From assembly GCF_014656545.1 (NCBI RefSeq), contig NZ_BNDS01000004.1, positions 145,242 through 209,241 on the forward strand: a stretch of 64,000 bases of DNA, in the 5' to 3' direction. The notes under the pieces were generated by a model. That model ran no database searches. It saw nothing but the letters and a program-made list of their open reading frames with translations, and was not told where the DNA came from. A program made the translations under genes and the position numbers. Source of the DNA: Neobacillus kokaensis. Its GTDB lineage: Bacteria; Bacillota; Bacilli; Bacillales; Cytobacillaceae. Within the stretch, counting starts at the first letter, position 1. Every line of letters begins with the position of its first letter. Positions 28,201-35,830 of this stretch are shown piece by piece.

Positions 28201-28304
28201 ACAACAAACGCCTGCTCCCTAAGTTGTTGTATTATTTCAATCGGCGGTCTTTGTCCCTCAAATGGGAAGGTTTCGTCATAAAAAATGATTGCTTTAGATG
28301 TCAA
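25221..28304 (-). CDS. Large clan GH-A glycoside hydrolase, family uncertain
   Basis: The supported start is TTG 28304, preceded by AAAGGAGA at 8-base spacing, giving 1027 residues; the open frame runs on to 28415 without a ribosome binding site. The first 350 residues resemble a glutamine amidotransferase-like/trimerisation domain as found in GH42-type enzymes, then a beta-sandwich. The TIM barrel follows, with the putative acid/base E494 in WDLINEPSMF and nucleophile E653 in NLIQETGIMYVE. The C-terminal part again looks alpha/beta. No signal peptide is seen. The clan is clear, but I cannot assign a CAZy family with confidence. In context it could be the beta-mannosidase or beta-galactosidase that the island otherwise lacks. 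It is coupled to the downstream fucosidase and controlled by the LacI operator at 28545-28558. Confidence 0.75.
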   Translation of the reverse strand: MTSKAIIFYDETFPFEGQRPPIEIIQQLREQAFVVNAEELGTVLENLDVQCFIHLHGSYFPKNAWGAIYSFLQTGKGFVFAGTAPFRKPCNLVNGSWAPEREQTAYHMELNIHEVLKVDQKPIGTLAANPDIPVFHRYEELFSIGDTANFIMHPTKTSSIEAEMGSCGPMDARIYPLLKGISKSGREVAAPAVLIENYGGTFTGGRWVFINQSLTAGFWSEKGRQLLKTLADYTAAGVTEFWLKTNYATYYDGEKPMITLQAQSLLKEESDWSAELIVKKDDIILEAHRLNVSVTAELDYHEFSLNVRDFQPGLYELTCRLESQEGEERVLHQGFWFMDRDLLESGEHLTCGRDYFLKNNQPFPIVGMTYMTSDVARYFLFLPNPSVWDQDFTTMAKAGINYVRTGIWTAWRQMMFVDGHMSESVLRAIDAFILTAKKHDIELTFNFFSFTPEEWDGKNPYLDPRSVAAQKRFIGSVVSRHKATKNVHWDLINEPSMFHPKQTFAGPRTLHDPFDIRQYQEWLQNRHGDITHVQERWNMTPSELPSFSSVRPPLVSQNTPFGNKGLKWLDYTLYTMDKLNQWTNELTSTINKLAPNQLVTVGQDEALAGQRPSPLFYGKSVDYTSNHSWWMMDQLLWDGVFAKTLDKPNLIQETGIMYVEKPNTQAKRSEEELRNILERKYAYAFAAGNAGAVQWVWNTNYFMNNINESNIGALRADGTEKPETNVSYDFGRFMKEIGHLFHGRELEEIAVVFPYSNDFSTKRFAFEATSKLTRVLGFELNQPFRAFGEYDLSGLSEIPPKLVMVPSPHNFSSHALEELLSFVKNNEVTLLFTGPLSIDEYWNETNRAEEFAGTTKCVNVLREEILEIAGAAVSVSFGGSRIAELVKEISIEEKGISSVKEFDYGKGTIIWSPLPIELNERNASTYELYKHALVRSGVSEHLIWHDSDLPGVYGRKLEFETGKLFIFVSEFGADTTIMITDPVTGKTYEFLLESERSVLFAADKAGEIVGIYREDEVEINLKREVTK

Positions 28305-28529
28305 GATTTGGTCTCCTTTCAAGAAAGCTTTTTCATCATCATCCCTAGCAAATAAAGGTTTCTTTACTAATAAAAAAGAAAGACCCGTATCTATTGCAGT
28401 CATATTTAGTGACAACTCTCAACACGGGTCTAATCTAAAAAAAAGAACATGCTCTTTTATTCCATCGGTCGTATGCTTTATGGTCAATCTCTACTAAACT
28501 ATCCGATCATCCACGCCTGATTTTGTTGT
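28305..28529 (-). promoter_or_regulatory. Long 5' leader of GH-A gene with terminator-like hairpins
   Basis: This untranslated stretch separates the likely minus-strand promoter (-10 TATAAT at 28536-28541) from the TTG start. It holds AGACCCGT (28381-28388) able to pair with ACGGGTCT (28424-28431), followed on the minus strand by TTCTTTTTT, which looks like an intrinsic terminator. A weaker AT hairpin with an eight-T run lies at about 28433-28457. Nearer the start, CTTTC and GAAAG flank the ribosome binding site and could mask it. Attenuation is possible, but no known riboswitch or T-box motif is recognisable. Confidence 0.45.
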
Positions 28530-28535
28530 TAGAAA

Positions 28536-28558
28536 ATTATAAAATGTTACCAATAACA
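28536..28558 (-). promoter_or_regulatory. LacI-type operator abutting a -10 box (GH-A operon and lacI region)
   Basis: TGTTACCAATAACA at 28545-28558 is a near-perfect 14-base palindrome. On the minus strand a consensus -10 TATAAT (28541-28536) lies 3 bases beyond it, so the operator occupies the promoter spacer of the GH-A operon. It is also 87 bases upstream of the LacI gene, allowing autoregulation. Matching palindromes occur at 34866-34879 and 35680-35693. Confidence 0.75.
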
Positions 28559-28644
28559 CAAAAATAACATGGAAATTAGTTGCTGTCAATCATAGTTATG
28601 CCATATATTTATAGTAATGAATCTTTTTAAAAAGGAGAAATTAC

Positions 28645-29655
28645 ATGGTCACTATTTATGACATCGCAAAAAAGGCAAATGTCTCTCCTATGACCGTTTC
28701 AAGAGTAGTGAATAATTCAGGGAAAATTAGTGAAAAAACAAGAGAGAAAGTCGAAAAGATTATTAAAGAGCTAAATTATATCCCCAATAATGCTGCCAGG
28801 AGCCTAACGCTTAAACAATCAAAAATCTTATCCTTGCTAATTACCGATATAACCAACCCTTTTTATACAAAAGTGGCACGGGGCGCTGAAGATAAAGCAA
28901 AGCAGATGGGGTACCGGTTACTTTTAAGCAATAGCGATGAAAGCCTTGAAAAGGAATCAGAGTATGTTGATATGCTTATTTCATCAGGTGTTGATGGTGT
29001 ACTTATGGCGCCGGCAGGAGATGAATCAAAAAAAAATCTTAAAACCCTGATAAAAAATAAAATACCGTTCGTATTAATCGACCGGCAGGTAAATGGGATT
29101 GACTGTGATTTAGTCATTGGTGACAGTTACCATGGGACAAGGCAGCTATTAGAACATTTAATTAAACAAGGCCATTCAAAAATTGCCCTTATCAATGGAC
29201 CAGCTAATATTTCAACAGCACGCGAAAGGGAAAAGGCGTATTTTGAAATTTTACGCTTAGCTGGTATCGAAGCCAATAAACAACTGACTTCCAATATTTC
29301 CTATAGGCAAAATGATTCCCATAAGGTTGTTAAAAATCTTATCTCCCTGCCAGAGTCTAAAAGGCCGACAGCAATTTTTGCTGCAAACAATTTTATTGCG
29401 ATTAATACGATAAAAAGTCTGCGTCAATTAAATGTTCGAGTGCCGGAAGACATGGCGGTTGTTTGCTTTGATGATCCCGATCCAATTCCGGATTTTAACC
29501 CGTTTCTAACACTTGCCGCACAGCCTGCTTACAATTTCGGGTATATGGGTATTCAGTTATTAATTGAACGAGTCGAAGGAAATGGTCCGGCGGAAAAACA
29601 AAGAGTTATCCTCCCGCCCGAAATCATTATCCGTAATTCTTCAATGAGAAAATAA
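28645..29655 (+). CDS. LacI-family transcriptional regulator
   Basis: This 336-residue regulator has an N-terminal helix-turn-helix (TIYDIAKKANVSPMTVSRVVNN, residues 3-24, shown here by its role only as the LacI signature) and a hinge helix NNAARSLTL. The rest is a periplasmic-binding-like sugar sensor domain. AAAAAGGAG precedes the ATG. It is divergent from the GH-A/GH29 operon. Its probable operators are the three TGTTAyCrrTAACA-like sites at 28545, 34866 and 35680, which bracket exactly the GH29, importer and DUF624 genes. The inducer is likely a mono- or disaccharide released from the imported glycan. It is most probably a repressor because one operator lies in a promoter spacer. Confidence 0.92.
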   Translation: MVTIYDIAKKANVSPMTVSRVVNNSGKISEKTREKVEKIIKELNYIPNNAARSLTLKQSKILSLLITDITNPFYTKVARGAEDKAKQMGYRLLLSNSDESLEKESEYVDMLISSGVDGVLMAPAGDESKKNLKTLIKNKIPFVLIDRQVNGIDCDLVIGDSYHGTRQLLEHLIKQGHSKIALINGPANISTAREREKAYFEILRLAGIEANKQLTSNISYRQNDSHKVVKNLISLPESKRPTAIFAANNFIAINTIKSLRQLNVRVPEDMAVVCFDDPDPIPDFNPFLTLAAQPAYNFGYMGIQLLIERVEGNGPAEKQRVILPPEIIIRNSSMRK

Positions 29656-29660
29656 TGATA

Positions 29661-29701
29661 AAAGGGTCTGACCTCATAAGCATAATGAGATCAAACCCTT
29701 T
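29661..29701. terminator. Bidirectional terminator between lacI and GH29
   Basis: The stem 29661-29677 pairs with 29684-29701 (AAAGGGT...ACCCTTT ends, two mismatches) with A/T tracts on both sides. It separates the convergent LacI and GH29 genes. Its arm contains GGGTCTGACC, related to the repeats at 58154-58216. Confidence 0.8.
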
Positions 29702-29728
29702 TTCACACAAATCTCCATTTAGATAGGT

Positions 29729-31102
29729 TTAAGTCAATTTAAAGACATAGGCAATCGGAGCCATCTCCCCATCTTCCAATCTTGGAACCTTAACCGTAAT
29801 TCCGGCATCAGTCTGTTCAAATTCAACGAACCCTTTTCCTCCGAGCATTTCCACTTGATTAACCTTTTGGGTATATGGAATCTTCAGAGATTCTTCATAA
29901 GAATAATCAGCCTCATTCTTAAATAATCGGAAACAATAAGCAGTGTCTCCTTTAGATGTAAAAGCGAAATCTTCTGTGAAGTAAGGGGCGCAGATACGTG
30001 TTCCGTAAATGGCCTCACCATAATCCTTTAACCATTCACCGAGTTCCCTCATCCTTTCAATGGCCACTCTTGGCAGGCGCCCATCAGGCTGTGGCGCCAC
30101 ATTAAGAGCAAGGTTGCCGCCTTTAGCTACAACTTCAACCAATATATTTACAAGTTCCCGTGTGGACTTATAGTCATCTTCATATCTAAAAGAAAAAGCT
30201 GTGCCCATCGTGATACAGCTCTCCCAAGGTACATGCAGAGCCCTATCAGGGATGGTCTGTTCAGGTGTAACATAATTTTCAAACGGACCACCAATTGTTC
30301 TATCAGCTGTCAACAGCCATGGCTGTAATTTACGGGCTTTTTCCACGACTTCTCCCAGACGGATATCCTGTTTTCCTTTACCTACCCAGCCGGCATCCAG
30401 CCACAAAATATCAATCTTTCCGTAATTGGACATCAGCTCCATAATTTGATTATGGGCGAAATTTACAAACTGATCCCACAGCCATGGATATTCTTCAGGG
30501 TCATAGGACGGGCCGCGCCACATTTCTCTGCCCCTTTCCATTCCCGGGGCCCAATAATAATCTGTATTCCAATCTGCTTTAGAGAAGTAGGCAGCAATCC
30601 CCAGCCCTTTTTGGCGGAAGGCATGGAAAACATGCTTGCAAATATCCGCATATTTATTGGTATGGAACGGGCACTCCGGACCTGTAATTCGATACTCAGT
30701 CTCCTTTGTATCCCACATGCTAAAGCCATCATGATGTTTCGTGGTAAAAATTAAATATTTAAAGCCATTTTCAGCAGCCAAATCTGCCCAAACTTCAGGC
30801 TGAAACCGCAGGGGGTTAAAGGTTTTGTTTAGCTCGAAGTATTGCCGTTTAAATTCCTCTGCATCATCTATCCAGTCAATATCGTTCCGTGACCATTCTG
30901 CGTCCTTATCACTTAATGCCCATGATTCTACTAATCCTAATTGAGAATACGGTCCCCAGTGCATCATTAGTGCAAGCTTTTGGTCCTGAAACCACTCTAA
31001 GCGCTCCAATAGAAGCGGATTTTCTGGTTTCACCCAATCTTTTTCAGAACTGTAGTTATGCACACCTTCCGTAACTTCCTTTTCTTTAATTTCATTTGCC
31101 AC
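29729..31102 (-). CDS. GH29 alpha-L-fucosidase, second and divergent copy
   Basis: This 457-residue cytoplasmic GH29 protein carries MMHWGPYSQLGLVESW, FTTKHHDGFSMWD and the putative nucleophile D236 in DILWLDAGWVGKG. WESCITMG and GGNLALNVAP are also family motifs. It shares only the core motifs with the fucosidase at 23947-25224 and has an extended N-terminus of about 35 polar residues. It follows the importer binding protein gene (gap 86 bases) and is likely the last gene of the importer operon. It may prefer a different fucose linkage (alpha-1,3/1,4 versus alpha-1,2/1,6), which is inference. Confidence 0.9.
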   Translation of the reverse strand: MANEIKEKEVTEGVHNYSSEKDWVKPENPLLLERLEWFQDQKLALMMHWGPYSQLGLVESWALSDKDAEWSRNDIDWIDDAEEFKRQYFELNKTFNPLRFQPEVWADLAAENGFKYLIFTTKHHDGFSMWDTKETEYRITGPECPFHTNKYADICKHVFHAFRQKGLGIAAYFSKADWNTDYYWAPGMERGREMWRGPSYDPEEYPWLWDQFVNFAHNQIMELMSNYGKIDILWLDAGWVGKGKQDIRLGEVVEKARKLQPWLLTADRTIGGPFENYVTPEQTIPDRALHVPWESCITMGTAFSFRYEDDYKSTRELVNILVEVVAKGGNLALNVAPQPDGRLPRVAIERMRELGEWLKDYGEAIYGTRICAPYFTEDFAFTSKGDTAYCFRLFKNEADYSYEESLKIPYTQKVNQVEMLGGKGFVEFEQTDAGITVKVPRLEDGEMAPIAYVFKLT

Positions 31103-31188
31103 AGAATCATCTCCTTTTACAATTGAACCGGGAACAAAAAAGAGAAGAGCAATCCCTTCCCCTTTTCGTTTAGATCAATGAAAGTGAA

Positions 31189-32823
31189 TTATTTTTTGTA
31201 TTTTTCATTGTAAGCATTTTGATAGATTTGCAGGTAATCTTTTATGCCAGCACCCTCTAAATTCTTGATATACTCTTTCCATGACTTATCATTCAATTTT
31301 GTCTTTCCGGTAATAAACGAAGCTGTCATTTCATCAATATAATTATCGATTGATTGTTCAAGAGTAGCTAATTTGTTTGAGTCCTCCTCACTAAAGAATA
31401 GACGCGGAACCGGCTGGATTGTTTTTGAAATGTATGGTACATGTTGTTCTGTTGCCTTCCATAAAAGCTGTTCCTGGTCACCCTCAGGTACTGCCTGTCC
31501 AGCACGGAATTCATTTGTTCTTAGAGAAGGTCCCGTTTGGTTCCAACTTATATTATTATTAACATTGTTTGGATCTTGCTCTTTTAGTGTCCATTTAGCT
31601 GGTTTGCCATCTAAACCAACTTCCCCATCTTTTGCATCCATGAACTGACCCATTCCAAAAACAGAATTGATTGTAATTTCCTGATCATACATCGCATCTG
31701 CCCATCTAAAGGCAACATCAGGATGCTTGGCTTTATTCGTTATGATAAACTCAGCCGGACGGGTAACTGGAGATGGTTCATACAGCGTAATTTGTTGGCC
31801 ATTTGGACCTTTTAAAGGCGGTACAGCGATATAATCCTTAGCTCTTCCCTTATCTGATACATCTACAAAAAATGAAGGAACCGATGATGCTGCAGCACCT
31901 AAAATTGGAATGTCTGGATTTTCACCCAGCTTTTTAAATTGGTCTGGGTCCTGTGTAAAGGAACCAGAATAAATTAAACCTGCCTTGTACATTTTATTTA
32001 AATACTTTAAGCCATCTCTCCATTCAGGCTTATCCCAAGGAACGACAATTTTCCCATCTTCAATATATTTATCACTATAGATAAAAGGATTCATCAGAAA
32101 TCCCGCAATTTCTTCATGCCAATAGCTCTTCATACCTGAAAGCGGAATCTCATCAGCCTTTCCATTGCCATTTGGGTCCTGTGTTTTGAATGCCGTCATC
32201 ACATTGTAAAATTCTTCTGTGGTAGTTGGGACATCAAGCCCAAGCTTGTCCAACCATGGTTTATAAATCCACATTTTTTGAGACGTAGTACAGTGAAAAC
32301 ATTCATTTACTTGCGGCAAGGCATAAATATGGCCATCTGGAGTTTTTACAGCATCTTCAACTAAAGGCATTTCGTTAAACATTTTCTTCGTTTGAACACC
32401 ATACTTTTCAATCAAATCATTTAGCTTTAGAAAGACGCCCTTCTCCCCATATACGCGCAATTGCGCCGGTTTAAGCCCCATATCCATAATGACATCCGGA
32501 TATTCACCGCTGGCCAGCATCAGATTTAACTTTTCCATAGCCCCTTCCTCAGGAAGAACCTCCCACTTAATATGTACACCTGTTTTTTCCTCGTACCATT
32601 TTGTAAACTCATTGGTTTTAAAGTCTTTTACTCCAGTGTTCGAATGTGTAAGGACCGTTAGGGTTTCTTTTTTCTTTACAATTGGAAATGTTCCTGCTTC
32701 CGTGACAATGTCTTTAGCTGGTTTCGTTTCCTTTTTGGTATTGGAAGCACTATCCGAGCAGCCAACCAATAACATTAACATTGCTGTTACTAATGACAAT
32801 AGCACATTAAATTTTCTTTTCAT
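31189..32823 (-). CDS. Sugar ABC transporter substrate-binding lipoprotein (LplA-like)
   Basis: This 544-residue extracellular binding protein has a lipoprotein signal with lipobox MLLVGCSDS near residue 22. It belongs to the large LplA/YtcQ-like group that binds oligosaccharides (segments GVHIKWEVLPEEGAMEKLNLMLASGE split along the N-domain, ALPQVNECFHCTTSQ). It is downstream of its two permeases, as in lplABC-type operons, with a 114-base gap. The LacI-type operators upstream of the permeases suggest control by the regulator at 28645. The cargo is probably a fucosylated or mannose-containing oligosaccharide. Confidence 0.92.
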   Translation of the reverse strand: MKRKFNVLLSLVTAMLMLLVGCSDSASNTKKETKPAKDIVTEAGTFPIVKKKETLTVLTHSNTGVKDFKTNEFTKWYEEKTGVHIKWEVLPEEGAMEKLNLMLASGEYPDVIMDMGLKPAQLRVYGEKGVFLKLNDLIEKYGVQTKKMFNEMPLVEDAVKTPDGHIYALPQVNECFHCTTSQKMWIYKPWLDKLGLDVPTTTEEFYNVMTAFKTQDPNGNGKADEIPLSGMKSYWHEEIAGFLMNPFIYSDKYIEDGKIVVPWDKPEWRDGLKYLNKMYKAGLIYSGSFTQDPDQFKKLGENPDIPILGAAASSVPSFFVDVSDKGRAKDYIAVPPLKGPNGQQITLYEPSPVTRPAEFIITNKAKHPDVAFRWADAMYDQEITINSVFGMGQFMDAKDGEVGLDGKPAKWTLKEQDPNNVNNNISWNQTGPSLRTNEFRAGQAVPEGDQEQLLWKATEQHVPYISKTIQPVPRLFFSEEDSNKLATLEQSIDNYIDEMTASFITGKTKLNDKSWKEYIKNLEGAGIKDYLQIYQNAYNEKYKK

Positions 32824-32937
32824 GGTTTCATCCCCTTTAGTAGAGTTTTATAGAAATTACCTTTTGCTTTAAGAAATGTTATTGTTTCAATAAACCCTAT
32901 CCCCCCTCTCATTGGAAACAAAATGAGACCTGCTTAG

Positions 32938-33831
32938 CTATCCTTTTAGAGACCCAATCATGACGCCTTTTACAAAGTACTTTTGGACGAAAGGATAGGC
33001 AATTAAAACCGGAAGGGAAGATACAACAATAAGTGAGTATTTTAACAACTGCTGTAAGCCAATCTTATTGGCCAATTGTGTTGCATCACCAAGCATAGCA
33101 GGGTCAACACTGTTTTGAACAAGAATGTCCCTTAAAATGAGCTGCAGCGGGAATAAGCTGGCATCACGCAAGTATATCAATGCACCGAAATAAGAATTCC
33201 AATGCCCGACTGCATAAAAAAGAGAAATAACTGCAATGATTGGTGCTGAAAGCGGTAACACAATTTTCAGTAAAAATTTAAAATCATTGCACCCATCAAG
33301 TTGAGCTGATTCCAACAATTCATTTGGAATAGTAGCTCTAAAGAAACTCATCGTAATAATGACATTGAACACTGACAAGGCACTCGGAATAATAAGGGCC
33401 CAGCGGGTATTCACTAAACCTAAATCGCTTACAAGAAGATAAGTTGGAATCAATCCGCCATTAAACATCATCGTGAAGACAAACAGGAACATAAAGAATC
33501 CGCGCCCATAAAAGTCTTTTCGTGACAGCGGGTATGCCGCAAGGATAGTCAAGATAACATTCACTGTTGTTCCAACAATCATATAAAACAAGGAGTTTCC
33601 ATATCCCAGCCAAATTTTGCTGTATTCAAAGATTGTCTTATAACCTAACAAACTGAAATCTACCGGAAATAACCAAACCTGTCCGCTTGCTACAGCCTTT
33701 GTTGAACTTAAGGATGCGCTAACGACATAAATAAGCGGATACAAAACGGAAAGGACAAGGAGTGATAGGAAAATATAATTGCACACTGTAAATATGCGGT
33801 CACCTCTTGTCTCGGCAATTTTTATGTTCAT
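32938..33831 (-). CDS. ABC transporter permease (LplC/YtcP-like)
   Basis: This 297-residue permease has six membrane segments and an EAA-like loop ESAQLDGCNDFKFLLKIVLPLSAP. The C-terminus KYFVKGVMIGSLKG is the hallmark of YtcP/LplC-type subunits. It lies 24 bases downstream of its partner permease. No ATPase is encoded nearby. Confidence 0.93.
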   Translation of the reverse strand: MNIKIAETRGDRIFTVCNYIFLSLLVLSVLYPLIYVVSASLSSTKAVASGQVWLFPVDFSLLGYKTIFEYSKIWLGYGNSLFYMIVGTTVNVILTILAAYPLSRKDFYGRGFFMFLFVFTMMFNGGLIPTYLLVSDLGLVNTRWALIIPSALSVFNVIITMSFFRATIPNELLESAQLDGCNDFKFLLKIVLPLSAPIIAVISLFYAVGHWNSYFGALIYLRDASLFPLQLILRDILVQNSVDPAMLGDATQLANKIGLQQLLKYSLIVVSSLPVLIAYPFVQKYFVKGVMIGSLKG

Positions 33832-33855
33832 AAGAATCCTCCTTTTTTAATAGTT

Positions 33856-34827
33856 TTACCATAGTCCATCCTGTCCGACCTTCTTTGCCAATTTGTTGGA
33901 TGCAATAATCAGGATAAAAGCTACCAAGGATTTAAAGAGTCCAATAGCGGCAGCATATGAATATTGCGGCAGCGCCGAGACAAGTCCGACATTGTACACA
34001 TAGGTATCAATAACTTGAGATGATGAAATATTTAAAGGGTTTTGCATTAATAAGACTTTTTCAAAACCGGTATCAAGAAAGCTTCCCATGTTAAGAATAA
34101 GAACCAATACAGCCGTCTGCATAATACCTGGTATATCAATATGCCAGATTCTGCGGATCTTTGAAGCACCGTCCACGATGGCGGCTTCGTGCAATTCAGG
34201 ACTGATTCCTGTCAATGCCGCCAAGTAGATAATGCAGCCAAAACCAACATTTTGCCAGATTCCGCTAAGAACATATATTGATTTAAAATAACCGGCTTCA
34301 CCCATAAAGTTAATTTCCTCTTTAACCCCAAACAGAGATAGAATACTATTTAATGGACCCCTTGGATCTAAAATCATAAAAATAATCCCAACCATAACGA
34401 CAACCGATATAAAGTGGGGAGCATATGTAATTAACTGAGCTGCTTTCTTAAATCTCTTAGAGTAAACATAGTTGAGACTTAATGCTAATAAAATCGGCAG
34501 CGGGAATCCTGCAATCAAACTATAGAGACTTAATAATAAGGTGTTTTTCAATACCCTGACAAAATCGTATGACTCAAAGAACTTTTTAAAATGCTCAAAC
34601 CCTACCCATGGACTTCCACCAATTCCTAATACAGGGTCAAAGTTTTTAAACGCGATAGAAGCCCCATACATTGGATAGTACTGGAAAACCAAAATATACG
34701 TCAGCGGCAGAATAAAGAGGACATATAGCTGCCAGCTTTTTTTAATTTTTGTTAAAAAACTTTTCTTGTTTTTCAGCTTGACTTCAGAAATAGTCGTTTT
34801 ATCCGCAACTACCCTAGTAACATTCAA
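33856..34827 (-). CDS. ABC transporter permease (LplB/YteP-like)
   Basis: This 323-residue permease has a basic cytoplasmic N-terminus, six membrane segments and an EAA loop HEAAIVDGASKIRRIWHIDIP. MYGASIAFKNFDP is typical of the LplB/YteP group. It is preceded at 34866-34879 by a perfect LacI-type palindrome, 39 bases upstream of its ATG, so the importer can probably be transcribed on its own as well as from the DUF624 promoter. Confidence 0.93.
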   Translation of the reverse strand: MNVTRVVADKTTISEVKLKNKKSFLTKIKKSWQLYVLFILPLTYILVFQYYPMYGASIAFKNFDPVLGIGGSPWVGFEHFKKFFESYDFVRVLKNTLLLSLYSLIAGFPLPILLALSLNYVYSKRFKKAAQLITYAPHFISVVVMVGIIFMILDPRGPLNSILSLFGVKEEINFMGEAGYFKSIYVLSGIWQNVGFGCIIYLAALTGISPELHEAAIVDGASKIRRIWHIDIPGIMQTAVLVLILNMGSFLDTGFEKVLLMQNPLNISSSQVIDTYVYNVGLVSALPQYSYAAAIGLFKSLVAFILIIASNKLAKKVGQDGLW

Positions 34828-34865
34828 TGACTAACACTCCCTCTTATTTTAAATTTCTAGAAAAA

Positions 34866-34879
34866 TGTTACCGATAACA
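34866..34879. promoter_or_regulatory. Perfect LacI-type operator upstream of importer permeases
   Basis: TGTTACCGATAACA is palindromic at 12 of 14 positions, with only the central pair off, and matches the sites at 28545 and 35680. It lies between the DUF624 gene and the first permease gene. No strong -10 box is seen next to it. Confidence 0.75.
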
Positions 34880-34896
34880 GACATAAATGCAAATAC

Positions 34897-35559
34897 TCAA
34901 TTAAATGTCGAATCCATAGACTTATTCATGTTTGTACCAGATTGTAAGTATGCTGTTTGTTTCATTTGAATTTTATTAAAAGTACGCATTCCAATCCACA
35001 TCACTGGAAAGGCTGCGATGGTTGATCCGGTGAAGAATAATAAAACCGGGAGATAAAGAAAAAGATAATATAAAACTACTAAACTTATTAACATGAAGAG
35101 CGCTTCAAAAGGACGGGCGAAGACCATTAATAAGCTTTGTTTCATATAGTTTAGTTTCGACAAGTTGAGATGAACATAAACGGGGAGCAAAAAGAGTCCC
35201 ATGAGTATGTATAGAAATCCTGCAACGGATGTGAAGACACGAAGAATGGTTACGTCTAATTCGGTATTTAAAATGTGAAGGTCAAAATATAGAAATAAAC
35301 CTATTAAGAAATAAAAGAGACCTATTAGATTTGTTTCTACAAAATAGGACTTATAGGAGTCTAAAAACGTGCCAAAAATCGAAACATCATTCTCCTTCAT
35401 AAGCCATTTTCGAATAACGGTAAAAACGGATACTGTGGCTGGCATCACGCCAAATATGATTAAACCGGCAAGGGTAAATACGACCCATAAAAAATGCAGA
35501 TACATGGCCTTTGCTAGTAAATCACCTACACCATACAATACCTTCCCTAAGGCATTCAA
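34897..35559 (-). CDS. YesL-type DUF624 membrane protein
   Basis: This 220-residue protein has about five hydrophobic segments and the conserved DUF624 N-terminal pattern (GVMPATVSVFTVIRKW). Proteins of this type are commonly encoded beside YesMN/LplABC-type oligosaccharide importers, but their role is unknown; an accessory role in transport or sensing is a guess. GGGGGTGATT serves as ribosome binding site. It is the first gene of the importer operon, with an operator and a cre-like box upstream. A second member lies at 53271-53888. Confidence 0.85.
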   Translation of the reverse strand: MNALGKVLYGVGDLLAKAMYLHFLWVVFTLAGLIIFGVMPATVSVFTVIRKWLMKENDVSIFGTFLDSYKSYFVETNLIGLFYFLIGLFLYFDLHILNTELDVTILRVFTSVAGFLYILMGLFLLPVYVHLNLSKLNYMKQSLLMVFARPFEALFMLISLVVLYYLFLYLPVLLFFTGSTIAAFPVMWIGMRTFNKIQMKQTAYLQSGTNMNKSMDSTFN

Positions 35560-35649
35560 AGAATCACCCCCAAGAATTTAACTGCTTAATTTTAGCATTG
35601 GGCATATAGACAAGTATTCACTAATATCGACAGCCACAATATGACTTTA

Positions 35650-35693
35650 AAATAACGCTTTCATTTAAATGGTATAAAATGTTATCGGTAATT
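35650..35693 (-). promoter_or_regulatory. Composite control region: LacI-type operator, -10 and cre-like box
   Basis: On the minus strand the order is operator AATTACCGATAACA (35693-35680), a TATACC -10-like box (35676-35671) and ATGAAAGCGTTATTT (35664-35650), which matches the cre consensus at 14 of 15 positions. The operator touches the -10 in the same way as at 28536-28558. The cre would overlap the transcription start. Together they predict induction by substrate and repression by preferred carbon sources. Confidence 0.6.
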
Positions 35694-35765
35694 CAATTGT
35701 AACAATCAGGAATATATTCGTCAATAATTTTTTGATATTATAAAATTTTTAGAATTTAACAAATA

Positions 35766-35797
35766 AAAAAAGGCTGATAATTTTCTCAGCCTTTTTT
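35766..35797 (-). terminator. Terminator downstream of the EEP-family gene
   Basis: A7GGCTGA (35765-35777) pairs with TCAGCCT6 (35786-35797), giving a 12-base-pair stem with A and T tracts. It lies about 125 bases after the stop of the 35922-36710 gene and also closes off the gene remnant at 35831. Confidence 0.75.
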
Positions 35798-35830
35798 ATC
35801 ACATTTTTGAGCGCTGATCAGCACTGCTAT

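Noticed and set aside
28305..28415. N-terminal extension of the GH-A enzyme by 37 codons
   Set aside because: No ribosome binding site precedes it, it contains the terminator-like hairpin, and AAAGGAGA before TTG 28304 is far better.
28375..28541. T-box or known riboswitch in the GH-A leader
   Set aside because: No T-box sequence, specifier stem or known aptamer core is recognisable.
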